64,000 nucleotides of DNA from 66-474 sp044464225 (GTDB lineage Bacteria > Pseudomonadota > Gammaproteobacteria > Xanthomonadales > Rhodanobacteraceae): positions 124,001 to 188,000 of the forward strand of contig JBIQLN010000001.1 in the NCBI GenBank assembly GCA_044464225.1. The letters are read 5' to 3'. Made by a program: the position numbers and the translations under genes. How positions within the stretch are numbered: the stretch's first letter is position 1; every line of letters starts with the position of its first letter. Below are positions 47,867 through 57,808 of this stretch, piece after piece. The notes under the pieces are model-generated. The model saw only the letters and a list, made by a program, of their open reading frames with translations, was not told the DNA's origin and ran no database searches.

Positions 47867-48307
47867 CTACCAGCAATTGCCGTTGGAATTGGCCGAGGTG
47901 TTGGTGGGGTCGGGCAGCTTCTGGCCGGTACTGTCGATGCTGAGCGCGCCGCACTTGTCGTCGCGCTGCGGCCCGCTGGCCACCGGCGTCGCCGTCGCGA
48001 CGTAACCCTGCCCCGCGGAGGTGGCCGGGGGCAGTTCCAGCGACAACTGGTAATACCCGTTTTCGGACAGCGGCGAGTCGGTGGTGTAGCCGAGCGAAGA
48101 TGCCGTCAGCGGGTAGTGGTTGAAATCGGTGTAGAAACGCTCTTCCGCCTGCGCAACGTGCAGCAGCAATTTTTGCGCATCCGCGCGACGCGCGCGGTAG
48201 GCGTACTTGCCCCACCACGGCACCACGATGGCCGCGAGAATGGCGATGATCGCCACCACGATCATCAGCTCGATCAATGTGAAACCACGTGTGCGTCGCA
48301 TCGTCAT
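47867..48307 (-). CDS. pilE: Type IV pilus minor pilin PilE
   Basis: A 146-residue prepilin. The class III signal RGFTLIELMIVVAIIAILAA is cleaved between Gly and Phe by PilD. A C-terminal cysteine pair (DDKCGAL and GNCW) could form the pilin D-loop disulfide. Segment AQKLLLHVAQAEERFYTDFN is typical of PilE-type minor pilins. Last gene of the fimT-pilVWXY1E operon and convergent with the PDZ gene. Confidence 0.9.
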   Translation of the reverse strand: MTMRRTRGFTLIELMIVVAIIAILAAIVVPWWGKYAYRARRADAQKLLLHVAQAEERFYTDFNHYPLTASSLGYTTDSPLSENGYYQLSLELPPATSAGQGYVATATPVASGPQRDDKCGALSIDSTGQKLPDPTNTSANSNGNCW

Positions 48308-48324
48308 TCGCCCCTGTCACCGCA

Positions 48325-51300
48325 TCAGTTCTGTTGGATACCCTGCCACGAACGACGGCGCCAGATCGGCGCGTCGATCGAAAGGGGCTTCGTCCCCGAT
48401 GGCGCGAGGGTCGTGCCGGGCAGGTAAGCCTGGCCGCCACCCAGCGCCGAAACCAGGGGCAGGCTGCCACTGGTACGCGCGTTGCTGATGCGCCCGCCGA
48501 CGATGGGCCAGCCGCCCAGGGACGATACGCCCGCGGGCGCGCCGGTGATCGCGTCGAACGCCATCAACGCACCCTGTGTCGCGGGGTTGCACGGATCGCT
48601 GCCTGCAGCGCCAGCAAGCAGTGTTTCGAATACCACGGTATTGCTGGCGAAAATTGCGCCGGGGTTGACCACCACGCGTTCGCCCGAATTGGTTTGCGTG
48701 GCACTGGCGGTACCGCAGGCGCCGCCCGTCGCGGTGCACAGGTTGATGAACCAGCCTCCACCCTTTGACTGTCCGACCGCGGGTATGGGATTGCTGGGCG
48801 TGGCCGACGCCGCGTCGCAGCTGTCGGTGGCACTGCCGGTCACGCAGCGCAGCGTCGCCCCGGCATTGGGATCGGGTGATCCGTCCGGCAGCGTGGCGCC
48901 TGCCGGAATCGTGGTTTCATGCAGGTACTGCTGGGTCAAGTCGTCCTGGCTGTACGTGGTACTCGTTCCCACATCCCGGACGCCATAGATCGCCTGCCAC
49001 GCGTTGCTGCTGTTGTCGCCCGCACCGAGATATTTGCCGGTGCCGAACACCACCATGAAGCGATTGGTCGAAGGATCGGGGAACAGCCGGGGCATCGTGG
49101 TGATGGGTTGCAGACCCTGGTTGTGGTCGGTGTCCGTAATGCCCTGGTACACCAACGTAACGGTCCAATCCGATACGGTGGTGCTTCGCAGGTCGAACCG
49201 CCACAGGTTGCCCTGCATGTCACCCGCAAACGCCACATCGTCGATCTGGTCGTTCTGGTAATCACCCATCACGGGCGTGCCGAGGCCGAAACTGGTCACG
49301 TTGCCACCGCCGCCGATCAAGGGGATATCCGTCGGCGTCTTCAGTTCCGCGATGACGTCACCCGTCTTCGCGTCCAACACGAACAGCGCGCTGTACGGAT
49401 TGCCCGCGGAATCCTTGGGTGCCTGCGCCGCGATTGTCAGGCAACTCGCCTTGTCGGCAGTGGGCATGTCGGGCTTGGAGCAATCCGGGAAATAGCCGTT
49501 CGGAACCAGCACCACCCATTTGCTGTCGTGGGCGATGCGCCCGATATTGGGCTGCGACACGGTGTAGCCGAGGTCACTCGACCGGCACGATCCATAGCTG
49601 GGATGGCAGCCGCTGGACATCGTCATGTCGGAATCGAATTCCCACAGGACGTCCGAGGCGGAGAAAGTGGCCGGATCGGTGATGTCCAGGGCATACACCC
49701 CGCGGCCGCCCACCCCCACGCCACCGGCCAACAGCGTATGCCACGTGTCGTCGAAGAACACATCACGCGTTACCGGTGACGCGTCCACCGTGGGGCGATA
49801 TTGGAAATCCGTCACGTCAGTCAAATTGCCAAGGTTGGCGTACACCGCACGCGGCACGAACGCCCACAGCTCCTTGCCGGCATCTCCAGTGGGATCGTAG
49901 TCGCAACTCGGGGTGCCGGCGGTGAAGGTACATGCCGGCGTGGGCGCACTGAACGCGTGCAGCATGCCGTCGTTGGCGCCTACGTAAACCGTTGGCTTGC
50001 GACTCCCACGGTGGGCGAGGAAGGTGTCGTACGACTTGTCATCGTCCGTGCCGTTGCTCGAGCCAGCTGCAGTCGCTTCCGGTGAACCCGATGGAAACGA
50101 AAAATAATTGCCGCTGGGATAGCCGACGTACACCGGCTGCGAATGGATGATCGCACCCAGGAGGTGTGAGCGCTGACGATAAGTGTGGTCGCCCTCGTAC
50201 GACCGATCGCCCCGCAGGTATGCCACGCGATTGGCCAGGGTGTCGTTGCCGCCGGTCACCAGGGCGGGAGTGCTCAAGCCGGCGGTTTCCACGCAGTCGA
50301 ATGCCGTGCTGGAATTGAACGTGGTGCCGCCATTGAACGTGTAGTTTCCCGTCCCGCAGCCACTCGGCGTGTTGTAGGTAGCGGTAAAGATATTGCGGCC
50401 GGAAGCCGCACGTGCGTCGAGGTCGGTGTTTGCATCCCATACCGGGGTCGTGTTGACCGTGCCATCGGTATTCAGGACCACGGCCTGGAAAACCCCGGAC
50501 CAGTCGGCGTTGTGCCCGACCCGGTAGCTCAACGCACCCACCGTGGCCACACTGGCGTTGACGGCGGACGGCACGGGGTTGGCCGTACGCGCGGCAATGC
50601 TGGCCAACACGCTGGTCAACTGGTCCACCAATTGCTGCGGGTTGCCGGCGCTGAAGAACTGTCCGCGTCCCGCCAGCGCAGCGTGCCACGTGTCGTCGAT
50701 GTTCTGGGTGACGCCACTCGTACCATTCGAGCGCGGCTGTGGCCAGCCGACGATGTCGTAGGAGTTGGTGACGCCCTTGCGCAGGTCGCAAGCGTCGAGG
50801 TCCAGGGGAACCGTACTCTTGCAGTCGGTGTTCTCGGAAAAATTGAGGACGCCACTGACACCCAGGCCCACCATGAACGAGGCCATGTGCGGCCAACTCG
50901 CCGGGTCGTTCTTTGGATTGAAGTATTCCTCTGCCGGCAGGTTGTAGTTGAGCGTGCCGTCCGGATTCGTGCCGACCGGGAACGGCAGGGTCACGTTGCC
51001 GGCGCCGGGGAACAGTCCGGTGTACGTATCCGGCAGGTATGGCGTCACGAGCTTGCCGTTGGCCGGATCGTACAAATCGGACCGGAGGTTGGTTGCCCAG
51101 TAGTCGTAGGCGAGGTCGGACAGCGATACGTATGTCGGATGGTCCCCGTCGTGTTTCGGGCTGTAAATGGAGGTAACGCCGGGTGTGCCCGGATCGGGAA
51201 ACGCCACGCCGTCGGGCAAGCTCGAACCCGCGGCGGGCTGCTGCGTCAGGCTCGAAACCGTGCCGCCGTTGTAGTTGGTGTTCCAGAGACCATCGGTCAG

Positions 51301-52677
51301 CACCAGCGAGAAGTTCTGGCGACAGTACAACTCATTGCCGGAATTGGTGTTGGGGTCGTAGGCGCCATGTTCCGGCGGCTGCCAGTAGGGATCCTCCAGC
51401 GTACCGTTCGCGCCAGTGGACGGGGCGCCGCGTTTGAAGAAATCGCCCGCGCGCTTGAAGGCGCCACGCAACGGCGTACCGCCGCTCGCGGGCACCTGGA
51501 ATATCCAGTTGAAGAAGGCGCTGCGATAGCAATCAGGAGGCGTATTGGTGGCGCCCTGCTGCTGCGTGCTGCTGGGACTCGCGCTGTTGCCCGAGGTGCA
51601 GTTCGCCGTATCGACCAGTGCCGAAATGATCGCGCTGCCCGGCAAGTCATAGGTGCTCGAGTTGATGTTCTGCCAGGTCACACGGATGTCACTGCCATAG
51701 CCGCCCGTATCGGTCTTGGCGGCCAATGATGCCGAGCCGAACACCCTCGACAGCGCGGTACGCGCCATCTGGTTTCGAGTGTGGTAGTACGACCACCAGT
51801 TGGCCCAGTTCTGGTACTGGCTGGCGGGAACCGGCACGGCCGTCCAGTTGCTCCGTGTATACAGGTTGCTCAATCCGTTGGAATCCGGATTGCCATAGCT
51901 GTCCACGGTGATCGCGGGACCGGTGTATTCGTAATAGTACGGACCGCCACCCGCAAGAGGACTAGTGCGATCGTAGGGACACGTCCAGCGGTCGTCGTTT
52001 GTCGGATAGGCACCGTGCTGGACGTCCCACGTCCTATCCGGTCGGTCGTTCTGTCTGTTGTTGGAGTAGTAACCACTCCCGGTCGGAAACGTGCCCCACA
52101 CCCATTGGTTCCAGTCCGTATAGCTGCCCGTCCCGTTCCAATACCACCCGGTACCTTGAGTCACCGCTCCGGTGAAATCGGTGGTGCGTCCGGAGCCGCT
52201 TGGGTTCAATGGCCGGTTGGCGGTGACACCATCGTCCTGGACCGCGGTCAAGCCGGCGTCGGCGTCGGGAAAATTGGTGCCGTTGGCGTTGATCGGCGGG
52301 GTATAAGGAACGTTCGGGTTGTAATAAACCCCGTTCATCACATGCGCGTTGATGCCCGAGCCTGCCGCTGGATTGATTACCCCGGCGCAATACCAGGGCC
52401 CATTCCAGCTTCCGTTGTCGAACGGCCGATTGTCGCCCATGTAGTCCCACGCCATGGAGCCCGAATCGTCGAAGGTCACCGCGACATTGGGTGGCACTGC
52501 CTTGGTTTGTTCCACCGGCGCGGCGCTGAGCTCCGTCGTGCCGTCGGGCACAATCGGTGCGGCAGCCCTGGCCGGCGGCAACAGCACGAATGGAACGGAC
52601 AATCCGGCGACCAGGGACAACGCCAGCACCATGGCGGCAGGCCGGGAAGCGAGAATGGTTTGGCGAGTGCTGAACAT
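48325..52677 (-). CDS. pilY1: Type IV pilus tip-associated protein PilY1
   Basis: A 1450-residue exported protein with a signal peptide (about residues 1-38). Near the N-terminus it has a von Willebrand A-like MIDAS segment (VTFDDSGSMAWDY). The C-terminal half is the PilY1 beta-propeller (LLAGGVGVGGRGVYALDITD, GDYQNDQIDDVAFAGDMQGN). That last segment resembles the calcium-binding loop of Pseudomonas PilY1. PilY1 sits at the pilus tip in adhesion, surface sensing and regulated retraction. It is rich in tryptophan and tyrosine in the first third. 17 bases precede pilE. Confidence 0.93.
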   Translation of the reverse strand: MFSTRQTILASRPAAMVLALSLVAGLSVPFVLLPPARAAAPIVPDGTTELSAAPVEQTKAVPPNVAVTFDDSGSMAWDYMGDNRPFDNGSWNGPWYCAGVINPAAGSGINAHVMNGVYYNPNVPYTPPINANGTNFPDADAGLTAVQDDGVTANRPLNPSGSGRTTDFTGAVTQGTGWYWNGTGSYTDWNQWVWGTFPTGSGYYSNNRQNDRPDRTWDVQHGAYPTNDDRWTCPYDRTSPLAGGGPYYYEYTGPAITVDSYGNPDSNGLSNLYTRSNWTAVPVPASQYQNWANWWSYYHTRNQMARTALSRVFGSASLAAKTDTGGYGSDIRVTWQNINSSTYDLPGSAIISALVDTANCTSGNSASPSSTQQQGATNTPPDCYRSAFFNWIFQVPASGGTPLRGAFKRAGDFFKRGAPSTGANGTLEDPYWQPPEHGAYDPNTNSGNELYCRQNFSLVLTDGLWNTNYNGGTVSSLTQQPAAGSSLPDGVAFPDPGTPGVTSIYSPKHDGDHPTYVSLSDLAYDYWATNLRSDLYDPANGKLVTPYLPDTYTGLFPGAGNVTLPFPVGTNPDGTLNYNLPAEEYFNPKNDPASWPHMASFMVGLGVSGVLNFSENTDCKSTVPLDLDACDLRKGVTNSYDIVGWPQPRSNGTSGVTQNIDDTWHAALAGRGQFFSAGNPQQLVDQLTSVLASIAARTANPVPSAVNASVATVGALSYRVGHNADWSGVFQAVVLNTDGTVNTTPVWDANTDLDARAASGRNIFTATYNTPSGCGTGNYTFNGGTTFNSSTAFDCVETAGLSTPALVTGGNDTLANRVAYLRGDRSYEGDHTYRQRSHLLGAIIHSQPVYVGYPSGNYFSFPSGSPEATAAGSSNGTDDDKSYDTFLAHRGSRKPTVYVGANDGMLHAFSAPTPACTFTAGTPSCDYDPTGDAGKELWAFVPRAVYANLGNLTDVTDFQYRPTVDASPVTRDVFFDDTWHTLLAGGVGVGGRGVYALDITDPATFSASDVLWEFDSDMTMSSGCHPSYGSCRSSDLGYTVSQPNIGRIAHDSKWVVLVPNGYFPDCSKPDMPTADKASCLTIAAQAPKDSAGNPYSALFVLDAKTGDVIAELKTPTDIPLIGGGGNVTSFGLGTPVMGDYQNDQIDDVAFAGDMQGNLWRFDLRSTTVSDWTVTLVYQGITDTDHNQGLQPITTMPRLFPDPSTNRFMVVFGTGKYLGAGDNSSNAWQAIYGVRDVGTSTTYSQDDLTQQYLHETTIPAGATLPDGSPDPNAGATLRCVTGSATDSCDAASATPSNPIPAVGQSKGGGWFINLCTATGGACGTASATQTNSGERVVVNPGAIFASNTVVFETLLAGAAGSDPCNPATQGALMAFDAITGAPAGVSSLGGWPIVGGRISNARTSGSLPLVSALGGGQAYLPGTTLAPSGTKPLSIDAPIWRRRSWQGIQQN

Positions 52678-52718
52678 GGCGGCGTCCCCTCAGGGTTCCC
52701 TTATTCGTTCGTTTTTCT

Positions 52719-53411
52719 TCAGTTGCTGGCTTGCGCGTCGAAGGTGCTTTGCGCCACGCGCACGGTGTTCTGGTTGCCGCCGGTGGCACGCGCCGTGATG
52801 CGGTAGATGTGGATGTTGATATGCCCCGCACCGCCATTGTTGGGTCCGGTCACGCCGGACTCGTGCTGCGGACCGGAGCCGGGCGGCTTCACCAGGCCCA
52901 TGTCCTCGATGATGTAGCGCGGGTTGTCGGCCACGTTGGGACTCGCCGTCGGGTAGGAGCTTGGCAGCGAAAGGCTGGTATAGCCGCTGTCATCGATGCC
53001 CTTGTACTCGATCCCCGTCGTGAGCCACGCGTTGTTGCCGGTACGGAACTGGTTCACCGCTCCGCCCGCCTCGTACAGCGGGGATTCCGGGTCGTACTTG
53101 ACGCACCCCGTGGTGGCGTTGATGGCGGCTGCGTCGCAATGCAGTGTGCCGCCGATCACGCTGGACGTGTTCCAGATCCGCCATTCCGCGCCACGCAACG
53201 CGGTATCCGCACTCATCGAGGCAAGCTGCGCGCTGCGCGTGGCCGCCACCATGCGTTGCTGCAACAGCGAGCCCGACGACGCCCCGATCGCAAGCAGCGT
53301 CAGCAGGATCAGGAAGATCAGCGCCACCAGCAGCACCGCACCGCGTTCGCGGACAGGCTGCGGGAATCGGGGTTGGACGCGGTGGACGAACATGGCGGCT
53401 GACTCGGTCAC
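52719..53411 (-). CDS. pilX: Type IV pilus minor pilin PilX
   Basis: A 230-residue protein. RERGAVLLVALIFLILLTLL is the PilX-type N-terminal helix, which lacks the usual Glu5 and is followed by QQRMVAATRSAQLASMSADT. Start GTG at 53411 overlaps the pilW stop as GTGA, favouring coupling; an ATG at 53393 is the alternative. It primes pilus assembly with the other minor pilins and PilY1. Confidence 0.88.
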   Translation of the reverse strand: MTESAAMFVHRVQPRFPQPVRERGAVLLVALIFLILLTLLAIGASSGSLLQQRMVAATRSAQLASMSADTALRGAEWRIWNTSSVIGGTLHCDAAAINATTGCVKYDPESPLYEAGGAVNQFRTGNNAWLTTGIEYKGIDDSGYTSLSLPSSYPTASPNVADNPRYIIEDMGLVKPPGSGPQHESGVTGPNNGGAGHINIHIYRITARATGGNQNTVRVAQSTFDAQASN

Positions 53412-54763
53412 GGATTGAAGTTGCGCAGCGCGACCAGCGTGGTGAACTCACGCCGGATCAATTCCCTGGGAAAGCCCTGGTCCGCATTCGGCCTGACGCC
53501 ATGCGCGGTCGGCGCGACAGGCGTGTTGTCGCCGTCGGGGGTGTAGATGTACTTCATCTCGTTGTCCGTCAACGTGTACATCGGCGTCTGGCCATCCATG
53601 AGGATGTGCACTTCGATGGTCTGCACCGCCCGCCACAGGCAGTGTTTCTCCTGGGGTGGTGACGAGCTGTCGGGATCGAGCATCAGGTTTATCGGATTGC
53701 CCGGAGGACAGGCGATGGCGCCGCCATTGCGCGTATCCACCTGGTCGGCAGTGAGGAATTGGGTATTGCCGTTGGCGTCGATGATCCCGTAGCGGAAGTC
53801 GAGCCGTTCGACACCCCGCACCAGTTCACCGGCGCCCGCGACGTCCTCCCGGCCATTGACGCGACGAACCAACGCGCCGGTGGTGTGTGCGCAAGGAGTG
53901 CTGCCGTCGGCGCAAACCACCTTCAGGTAGTACGTGACGGTCTGGAAATCATTGGTGAAGTCGTAAAGCCGCGGCGCCGCACCGGTGCTGATGTCGAGCG
54001 GCGATGCATAGTTGTTGTTCGGCGTGAGCGTGGCGCTGCCCGCACCGCTGACGGTGAATACCTGCGCATTCGAGCAGTCGGCCAGCATGGCGAGGGTGCC
54101 GGAGAACGTGTTGACCGCCGGTTCGCCCGCCCTCTGCACCAGGTTGATCTGGGTAACCGTGCCATTGGTGGCATCCAGCGTCGTGCCCGGATTGCCGCTG
54201 GGCACGACGGCCCAACCGGCACCCGGCTTCAGATACCGGACGGTGAGCACGTCGGCACCCGGCACCCGCGCACCCACGGCCGTGCCCATCTCGGGAATGT
54301 CCGGTGCCAGATCCGGCAATCCACCCGGCGTGCAGGAGGTAGTCGAGCACTGGTAGCCGCGCATGAACATCGACGACGGCAACGAATAGGCCTGGGTCGG
54401 AAGCCCTGACGGCAGCGTGATCGTGTTGTCCGGCGGATCGATGGCCGTTTTCGCGTATACCGTCGGCGATCGCAGCGAATCGAGGTACAACCCCGAACTG
54501 GTCAGTCCCGCATTGCCGCCGGTATTGCTGCAATACGTGCCATTGGCGTTGACGAGATCGGTGCGCACGCTATGGATGGCGAAGCGTCCTTCTTCCTGCA
54601 GCGCGGCCATCTGCTGCTGCACCTTGTTGCTGCTGGAGGTGGACGCAAACACCGTGATGATGCCGGCCGCGACGATCAGCGCCATGACCAGCGCGATCAT
54701 CATCTCGATCAGCGACAGGCCCGCCATGCCGCGGCGCGCAGGGATGGAACGGACGCGGATCAT
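53408..54763 (-). CDS. pilW: Type IV pilus minor pilin PilW
   Basis: 451 residues from the ATG at 54763, which overlaps the pilV stop as ATGA. The prepilin signal is RGMAGLSLIEMMIALVMALI, with QQQMAALQEEGRFAIHSVRT after the helix. A large C-terminal domain is rich in beta structure and Cys. The first-listed start five codons earlier is less likely because the coupled start fits the operon pattern. Confidence 0.9.
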   Translation of the reverse strand: MIRVRSIPARRGMAGLSLIEMMIALVMALIVAAGIITVFASTSSSNKVQQQMAALQEEGRFAIHSVRTDLVNANGTYCSNTGGNAGLTSSGLYLDSLRSPTVYAKTAIDPPDNTITLPSGLPTQAYSLPSSMFMRGYQCSTTSCTPGGLPDLAPDIPEMGTAVGARVPGADVLTVRYLKPGAGWAVVPSGNPGTTLDATNGTVTQINLVQRAGEPAVNTFSGTLAMLADCSNAQVFTVSGAGSATLTPNNNYASPLDISTGAAPRLYDFTNDFQTVTYYLKVVCADGSTPCAHTTGALVRRVNGREDVAGAGELVRGVERLDFRYGIIDANGNTQFLTADQVDTRNGGAIACPPGNPINLMLDPDSSSPPQEKHCLWRAVQTIEVHILMDGQTPMYTLTDNEMKYIYTPDGDNTPVAPTAHGVRPNADQGFPRELIRREFTTLVALRNFNP

Positions 54764-55314
54764 GGCTGGAATACCCATTGGAATTGGTGGGGCCGCTGTC
54801 CGGCCGTGCCCGCGGCGACCTGGCCCTGCTTGGCGGCGCCGGCCGCGCCTGCTTCATTCCAGCGCAGCGTCATGGTGCAGGTGCCGGCATACGGCGGACG
54901 CATGTCGACCTGCGCCGCAGTGGGCGTATAGGCAATGCCGTTCGTGGTGCACGCGATGTTGCCGTGCGCGTTCGGCAGGAAAGTGGTGAGCTGGGTGCTC
55001 CACTGCTGCTTGTCGTAGGTGGCGAGCTGGGCGGGCGTGCAACCCGCGGCACAACTCGAGGTGCCCGCGGCGACCGGGTAGGTGTCGTTGTAGGCGTTGG
55101 CCCACAATCCCGCGGGGTTGGCTGCCATCCGGTCGGCCATGTTGTGCGCCAGGAACGTGGCCTGCGTGCGCAGGTAGGCAACGTGGTTGGACTGGATGGC
55201 GAAGATCAGCAGCCCGGCAAGGCCGATGATGCCGAGGCTGAACACCAGGACGGCGATCAGCACCTCCAGCATCGAGAAGCCTTGTTGGCGTGGAATGGCG
55301 CGGTGGAAGGTCAT
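54760..55314 (-). CDS. pilV: Type IV pilus minor pilin PilV
   Basis: 184 residues from the ATG at 55314, which overlaps the fimT stop by four bases. Prepilin signal RQQGFSMLEVLIAVLVFSLG, then NHVAYLRTQATFLAHNMADR, both typical of PilV. The frame is open upstream inside fimT but not coding there. Two cysteine pairs occur in the globular part. Confidence 0.9.
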   Translation of the reverse strand: MTFHRAIPRQQGFSMLEVLIAVLVFSLGIIGLAGLLIFAIQSNHVAYLRTQATFLAHNMADRMAANPAGLWANAYNDTYPVAAGTSSCAAGCTPAQLATYDKQQWSTQLTTFLPNAHGNIACTTNGIAYTPTAAQVDMRPPYAGTCTMTLRWNEAGAAGAAKQGQVAAGTAGQRPHQFQWVFQP

Positions 55315-55850
55315 GGCGAAGGTGCCGGACAGCCTGCGGGTTGGGTCGTGCCGGTGATTTGCTGCAAGCTGCCGGAGGCCGACATTTGCAGATAACGCGG
55401 CGTGCTGTTGCTTGCCCCGACTTCGGAAATGGTGAAACAGGTGGACGCCGCGGGCGACCCCTGCGGGTTGTAACTGACGCCGGCCGCAGGACCGCTCAGG
55501 GCGTACTGGTCGGCGATGGCCGGGTGGCGTCGCAGCACCACCGCAACCGCGCCGGGCGCGGTGCTGGCCGCAGGAATGTTGACCGTCCAGCCGTTTTGCC
55601 AACTGCCGCTGGAAGCGGCGACCGCGACGCGCACCTGGCGCGAAATGGCCGTGGTGCGCGCGTACCGGAGGTCGCTGGCAAGATCGTTGTTGATGCCGGA
55701 AAGGTTCGTGGAAACCAGCACGCGCTTGAAACTCGGCACTGCGATCATGGCCAGGATGGCCGCCACCGCGAGCGTGACCATCAGTTCGACGAGCGTGAAG
55801 CCGCAAGCCCGGCAGCGCGCGCGCAGGTGCCCCACGAAATCAATAGGCAT
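55311..55850 (-). CDS. fimT: Type IV minor pilin FimT/GspH
   Basis: 179 residues from the ATG at 55850 (MPIDFVGHLRARCRACGFTL); an in-frame GTG at 55874 would add eight residues. Prepilin motif CGFTLVELMVTLAVAAILAM and the FimT/GspH block SDLRYARTTAISRQVRVAVA. First gene of the minor pilin operon. FimT proteins in related bacteria take part in DNA uptake by the pilus. The 163 bases upstream to rmlD's stop hold no gene. Confidence 0.88.
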   Translation of the reverse strand: MPIDFVGHLRARCRACGFTLVELMVTLAVAAILAMIAVPSFKRVLVSTNLSGINNDLASDLRYARTTAISRQVRVAVAASSGSWQNGWTVNIPAASTAPGAVAVVLRRHPAIADQYALSGPAAGVSYNPQGSPAASTCFTISEVGASNSTPRYLQMSASGSLQQITGTTQPAGCPAPSP

Positions 55851-56037
55851 GGTCTGGATTTTCCCCGGCACCACGGTTTGCCCCTGTCGAAGCCGACGAT
55901 GCAGACCGGATCATCCCCATTGCCGGCGGCCTTGCCAAGCATCCGGCGACGGGCGGCATGTTTGGGCCGATGAGCGGCACAAACGGCGGAACCCAGCCTC
56001 GCCCCAACGCTGGCGCGTCCGCATATCGGGGATGGCT

Positions 56038-56952
56038 TCAGGCGTGCGCCTCCACGAGTTCCCGGATCACGCCATCGAGCGCCGTTTGCCAATCCGGCAG
56101 CGCGATGTCGAATGTTTCGCGCAGCTTCGCGGTATCCAGCACCGACCACGCCGGGCGCGCGGCCCGGGTGGGATATTCGTCGGTGCGGATGGCCAGCACC
56201 TCCGGCGCCCGTGCGATGAGTCCCGCGGCTTGCGCACGCGCGAAAATCGCCTGTGCAAAACCACACCAGCTGGTCTGCCCCGAGGCGACCAGGTGATACA
56301 CGCCATCGCGCTCCGGCGTCCTGTCCGAACACCACGCCGCCGCGGCGTGCGCGGTGACGTCGGCGATCAACCGCGCGGGCGTGGGTGCACCGACCTGGTC
56401 GTCCACCACGCGCAGCGTGTCGCGCTCCGCACCGATCCGCAGCATCGTCCGCAGGAAGTTGTGGCCGCGCGCGGCGTACACCCAGGCGGTGCGGAAGACC
56501 AGATGACGCGCGCCGCTTTCGCGCAGTGCGATTTCCCCCGCCAACTTGGAGCGGCCGTAGGCACTCGCCGGATGCGCGGCGTCGTCCTCGCGATAGGGGC
56601 GCGACGCGCTGCCGTGGAACACGTAATCGGTGGAGTAGTGGACGATGCGCGCGTCGTGTCCCCGGGCCCACGCACCGAGCACACCCGGCGCCTGGCCGTT
56701 GATGCGCCGGGCGAGTTCGGCTTCATCCTCCGCGCGATCGACCGCGGTGTAGGCGGCGGCGTTGATGATGATGTCCGGGGCGAGTCGATCGAGCGCGTTG
56801 GTCAGGCCGTCGAAATCCGCCAGATCGAGCGTTTCGCAGGTCGTGCCGTCTTCCAGAACACCGGTGCGCGTTGCCGGGACGATTTCACCGGACAACGCAC
56901 GCAGCAGTTCGTGCCCCACCTGTCCGTTCGCACCGGCGACCAGGACACGCAT
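56038..56952 (-). CDS. rmlD: dTDP-4-dehydrorhamnose reductase
   Basis: 304 residues from the ATG at 56952. The NAD(P) fold is VLVAGANGQVGHELL, the middle block INAAAYTAVDRAEDEAE, and the catalytic YxxxK is YGRSKLAGE. It performs the last step, reducing to dTDP-L-rhamnose, for O-antigen or glycan synthesis. Begins five bases after rmlC. The upstream open frame covers rmlC and is not used. Confidence 0.95.
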   Translation of the reverse strand: MRVLVAGANGQVGHELLRALSGEIVPATRTGVLEDGTTCETLDLADFDGLTNALDRLAPDIIINAAAYTAVDRAEDEAELARRINGQAPGVLGAWARGHDARIVHYSTDYVFHGSASRPYREDDAAHPASAYGRSKLAGEIALRESGARHLVFRTAWVYAARGHNFLRTMLRIGAERDTLRVVDDQVGAPTPARLIADVTAHAAAAWCSDRTPERDGVYHLVASGQTSWCGFAQAIFARAQAAGLIARAPEVLAIRTDEYPTRAARPAWSVLDTAKLRETFDIALPDWQTALDGVIRELVEAHA

Positions 56953-56957
56953 CCGCG

Positions 56958-57533
56958 TCAGTCCGCAAAAATCGGCAGCTTGTCCGCCGCGACATCCGCG
57001 AGGAACGGTGCCTTTTCGTCCTTGGCCGACAAAACCGGCCTGGCCACCGGCCAGTCGATCCCGACTGCGGGATCGTTCCAGCGGACGCCGGCATCGGCGG
57101 CCGGGTCGTACAACGCGGTGCACTGGTACATGAACGTGGCCGCCTCGCTGACCACGCAGAAGCCATGCGCGAATCCTTCCGGTATCCACAACTGGCGATG
57201 GTTCCCGGCGGTCAGCATCGCCGCTTCCCACCTGCCGAAGGTCGGTGAACCGCGACGGATGTCCACCGCCACGTCGTACACCTCGCCTTCCACTACCGAA
57301 ACGAGTTTCCCTTGCGGATTCGGCCACTGGTAGTGCAGGCCGCGCAGCACTCCTTGCGCCGACCGGGACACGTTCGATTGCACGAAGCCCACGTCGATAC
57401 CGAGATCGGCGTACTTCTTCGCATGAAAGCTTTCGAAGAAGTACCCGCGCGCGTCGCCGTGCACCACGGGTTCGATCACGCACACGCCGGGCAGGCGGGT
57501 GTCGATGCGTTTGAGGCGGGGGAGTTGGGTCAC
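56958..57533 (-). CDS. rmlC: dTDP-4-dehydrorhamnose 3,5-epimerase
   Basis: A 191-residue cupin-fold epimerase: DARGYFFESFHAKKYADLGI, RGLHYQWPNPQGKLVSVVEG with the catalytic His, and VYDVAVDIRRGSPTFGRWEA are all typical. It makes dTDP-4-dehydro-L-rhamnose. Separated from rmlA by 275 bases that hold a large repeat. Confidence 0.95.
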   Translation of the reverse strand: MTQLPRLKRIDTRLPGVCVIEPVVHGDARGYFFESFHAKKYADLGIDVGFVQSNVSRSAQGVLRGLHYQWPNPQGKLVSVVEGEVYDVAVDIRRGSPTFGRWEAAMLTAGNHRQLWIPEGFAHGFCVVSEAATFMYQCTALYDPAADAGVRWNDPAVGIDWPVARPVLSAKDEKAPFLADVAADKLPIFAD

Positions 57534-57552
57534 GCAGTCACCAATTGTTTCT

Positions 57553-57711
57553 CGTCATTCCGGTTTGCTTGTTGTCGTCATTCCGGGGCCGCGCGCAGCG
57601 CGGAACCCGAAATCGGTTTCGGACGGCCTTGCCGAACGGCCGTTCCCCAATGCTCCGAGAGCACCGATTCCGGGTTCCGTCGCGATGAAGCCGCGCCGGC
57701 CCCGGAATGAC
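57553..57711. repeat. REP-like composite palindrome in the rmlA-rmlC gap
   Basis: Starts CGTCATTCCGG, repeats GTCATTCCGGGGCCGCGC and ends CGGCCCCGGAATGAC, with CCGAAATCGGT and ACCGATTCCGGGTT arms. Same family as the permease-array elements. The rest of the 275-base gap holds no gene; a GTCATTCGGTGGGCC stretch near 57752 may be a remnant of another repeat. Confidence 0.85.
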
Positions 57712-57808
57712 AAGGTATTTCGTTGTGCCCCCCAAGCCGCCCAACGTTCTCGTCATTCGGTGGGCCTGCGAAGGAGGCAACCTGGGCCGATTTCCAACCA
57801 CCCCCGCT

